From Sedimenticola hydrogenitrophicus (GTDB taxonomy: Bacteria > Pseudomonadota > Gammaproteobacteria > Chromatiales > Chromatiaceae): 64,000 nt of DNA. Positions within the stretch are counted from its first letter, which is position 1, and every line of letters starts with the position of its first letter. Below are positions 63,185 to 64,000 of the stretch, piece after piece. The notes under the pieces are model-generated. The model was not told the origin of the DNA and did no database searches. It saw only the letters and a program-made list of their open reading frames with translations. The translations under genes and the position numbers were made by a program. The stretch spans positions 1 through 64,000 of the forward strand of contig NZ_JANIOA010000005.1 of assembly GCF_025175675.1 (NCBI RefSeq). The letters are read 5' to 3'.

Positions 63185-63317
63185 CAACCGCGAAGAGCGC
63201 AAAGTACACAAAGAGATACAACGGCTTGTTCACAGCTACGGCCCAACCCGGAAGGTGAAGTACCGGGAAAGTGCAAGCCAATGTTTTCCTTCGTGTTCTT
63301 TGCGGCCTTGGCGGTTA
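63185..63317. repeat. AACCGCGAAGAGCGCAAAG palindromic repeat
   Basis: AACCGCGAAGAGCGCAAAGTACAC on the left pairs imperfectly with CTTCGTGTTCTTTGCGGCCTTGGCGGTT on the right. This AACCGC/GGCGGTT repeat type is common between genes in proteobacteria. It is non-coding. Confidence 0.5.
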
Positions 63318-63437
63318 CAATGGTTTTTTTATGATAAACCGGCATCCAACAGAACCCGACCTGTTGTAAGCTGTCTCTAGTAGTCTTCCAGCTTAAATAT
63401 TGCCGGAAATATTGCCGGGTAAAGCTGTTTCTGTTTC

Positions 63438-63507
63438 GTAGGGTGGATAAGCCGGTAGGCGCATCCACCATTGCCGCGGTGGATGCGCTGTCGCTTATCC
63501 ACCCTAC
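63438..63507. repeat. GTAGGGTGGATAAGC palindromic repeat
   Basis: GTAGGGTGGATAAGC (63438-63452) and GCTTATCCACCCTAC (63493-63507) pair perfectly, and GCGCATCCACC pairs with GGTGGATGCGC inside. It is the most intact copy of this family in the window. The remainder of 63069-63576 shows no gene. Confidence 0.75.
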
Positions 63508-63576
63508 AAAAGTACTTTGATCAAATTTAAAGTAGCGCCAGCTGCTTCAGGTTCAAGTAACTGACCAAGGAATACC

Positions 63577-64000
63577 ATGTTTGCACGCACCACCAGCACC
63601 GCCCTCCCCGCCCTGTTTAGCCTGCTTTTGCTGACCCTGTTCACGCTGTCCGCCACTGCCGCCCCCGTGCCGGCCCCACCCAGTGTCGCCGCCACCGGCC
63701 ACCTGCTGATCGACTTCGACAGCGGCCATGTGCTGGCCGAGAACAATGCCGAACAGCGCCTGGAGCCCGCCAGCCTGACCAAGATCATGACCGCCTATGT
63801 GGTCATGAAAGAGATCCAGGCGGGTCAGGTGACCCTGCAGGACCAGGTGCTGGTAAGCAAAAAGGCCTGGCGTACCCCCGGTTCGCGGATGTTCATCGAG
63901 GTGGGGGAAAAGATCGCCCTTGAGGTGCTGCTCAAGGGCATGATCATCCAGTCCGGCAACGACGCCAGCGTCGCCCTGGCCGAGCATGTGGCCGGCAGCG
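63577..64000 (+). CDS. dacA: D-alanyl-D-alanine carboxypeptidase (PBP5/6 type), truncated by the window edge
   Basis: The first 141 residues are visible. A signal peptide ends FTLSATAA, and the S11 peptidase motifs are present: SxxK in LEPASLTKIMTAYV and SxN in MIIQSGNDASVAL. KTG lies beyond the edge. It trims pentapeptides in murein. The gene normally follows rlpA in this cluster, as here, though 500 bases of repeats now separate them. The ATG follows CCAAGGAATACC. Confidence 0.94.
   Translation, partial: MFARTTSTALPALFSLLLLTLFTLSATAAPVPAPPSVAATGHLLIDFDSGHVLAENNAEQRLEPASLTKIMTAYVVMKEIQAGQVTLQDQVLVSKKAWRTPGSRMFIEVGEKIALEVLLKGMIIQSGNDASVALAEHVAGS

Overview
This 64 kb window looks like a chromosomal segment of a gammaproteobacterium with a flexible anaerobic or sulfur-linked metabolism. 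The evidence is the tRNA-Tyr/Gly/Thr operon that normally precedes tufB, the hemA-prfA-prmC block divergent from ispE-prs-rplY-pth, gatCAB, and mreBCD-mrdA-rodA-mltB-rlpA-dacA. Species cannot be named from the sequence alone; selenate- or chlorate-respiring, sulfur-oxidising Gammaproteobacteria would fit.

Layout. 81-405: tRNA operon on the minus strand. 784-2109: FadL-type porin. 2515-6148 (minus): a PhnD-like binding protein, sensor kinase and sigma-54 response regulator (an XSR set). 6668-11694 (plus): a four-gene operon for a type II DMSO-reductase-family enzyme in the order A, B, chaperone, heme-b subunit. 12021-12552: toxin-antitoxin pair. 12746-18531 (minus): methyltransferase, hydrolase, Cys/Met PLP enzyme, TlpA thioredoxin and a pentaheme cytochrome. 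18928-26676: an outer membrane protein, LolA-like protein, RND transporter, DsrE protein, TVP38-rhodanese fusion and sterol-desaturase-like gene, divergent from an ArsR-rhodanese regulator. 27665-39342 (plus): a second, unrelated respiratory module built on a TtrA/ArrA-like molybdoenzyme with two iron-sulfur proteins, a TorD chaperone, three multiheme cytochromes, an outer membrane beta-barrel, a FecR-PKD protein and an FNR-like regulator. 39479-64000: housekeeping genes.

How it fits together. Both molybdoenzyme operons have a -24/-12 promoter (TGGCAAGAGAATTGC at 6403-6417 and TGGCAAGGAACTTGC at 27329-27343) and upstream copies of one palindrome, GTTACC-N4-GGTAAC. The window has only one intact sigma-54 regulator. 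Directly beside the second set of palindromes lies a frameshifted 80-90 bp remnant of the 3' end of a similar regulator gene. The simplest reading is that two paralogous sensor-regulator units once existed, that the second collapsed, and that the intact XSR set now drives both reductases. The second module pairs a periplasmic molybdoenzyme with a NapC-type quinol dehydrogenase, a tetraheme cytochrome, a triheme lipoprotein and a dedicated outer membrane barrel. I do not recognise that combination as a described system, and its substrate is unknown.

The intergenic regions are rich in small non-autonomous palindromic elements, three with visible target duplications, including one inserted in frame near the 3' end of mltB. 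No transposase gene is present. mreC appears to start at an ATT codon.
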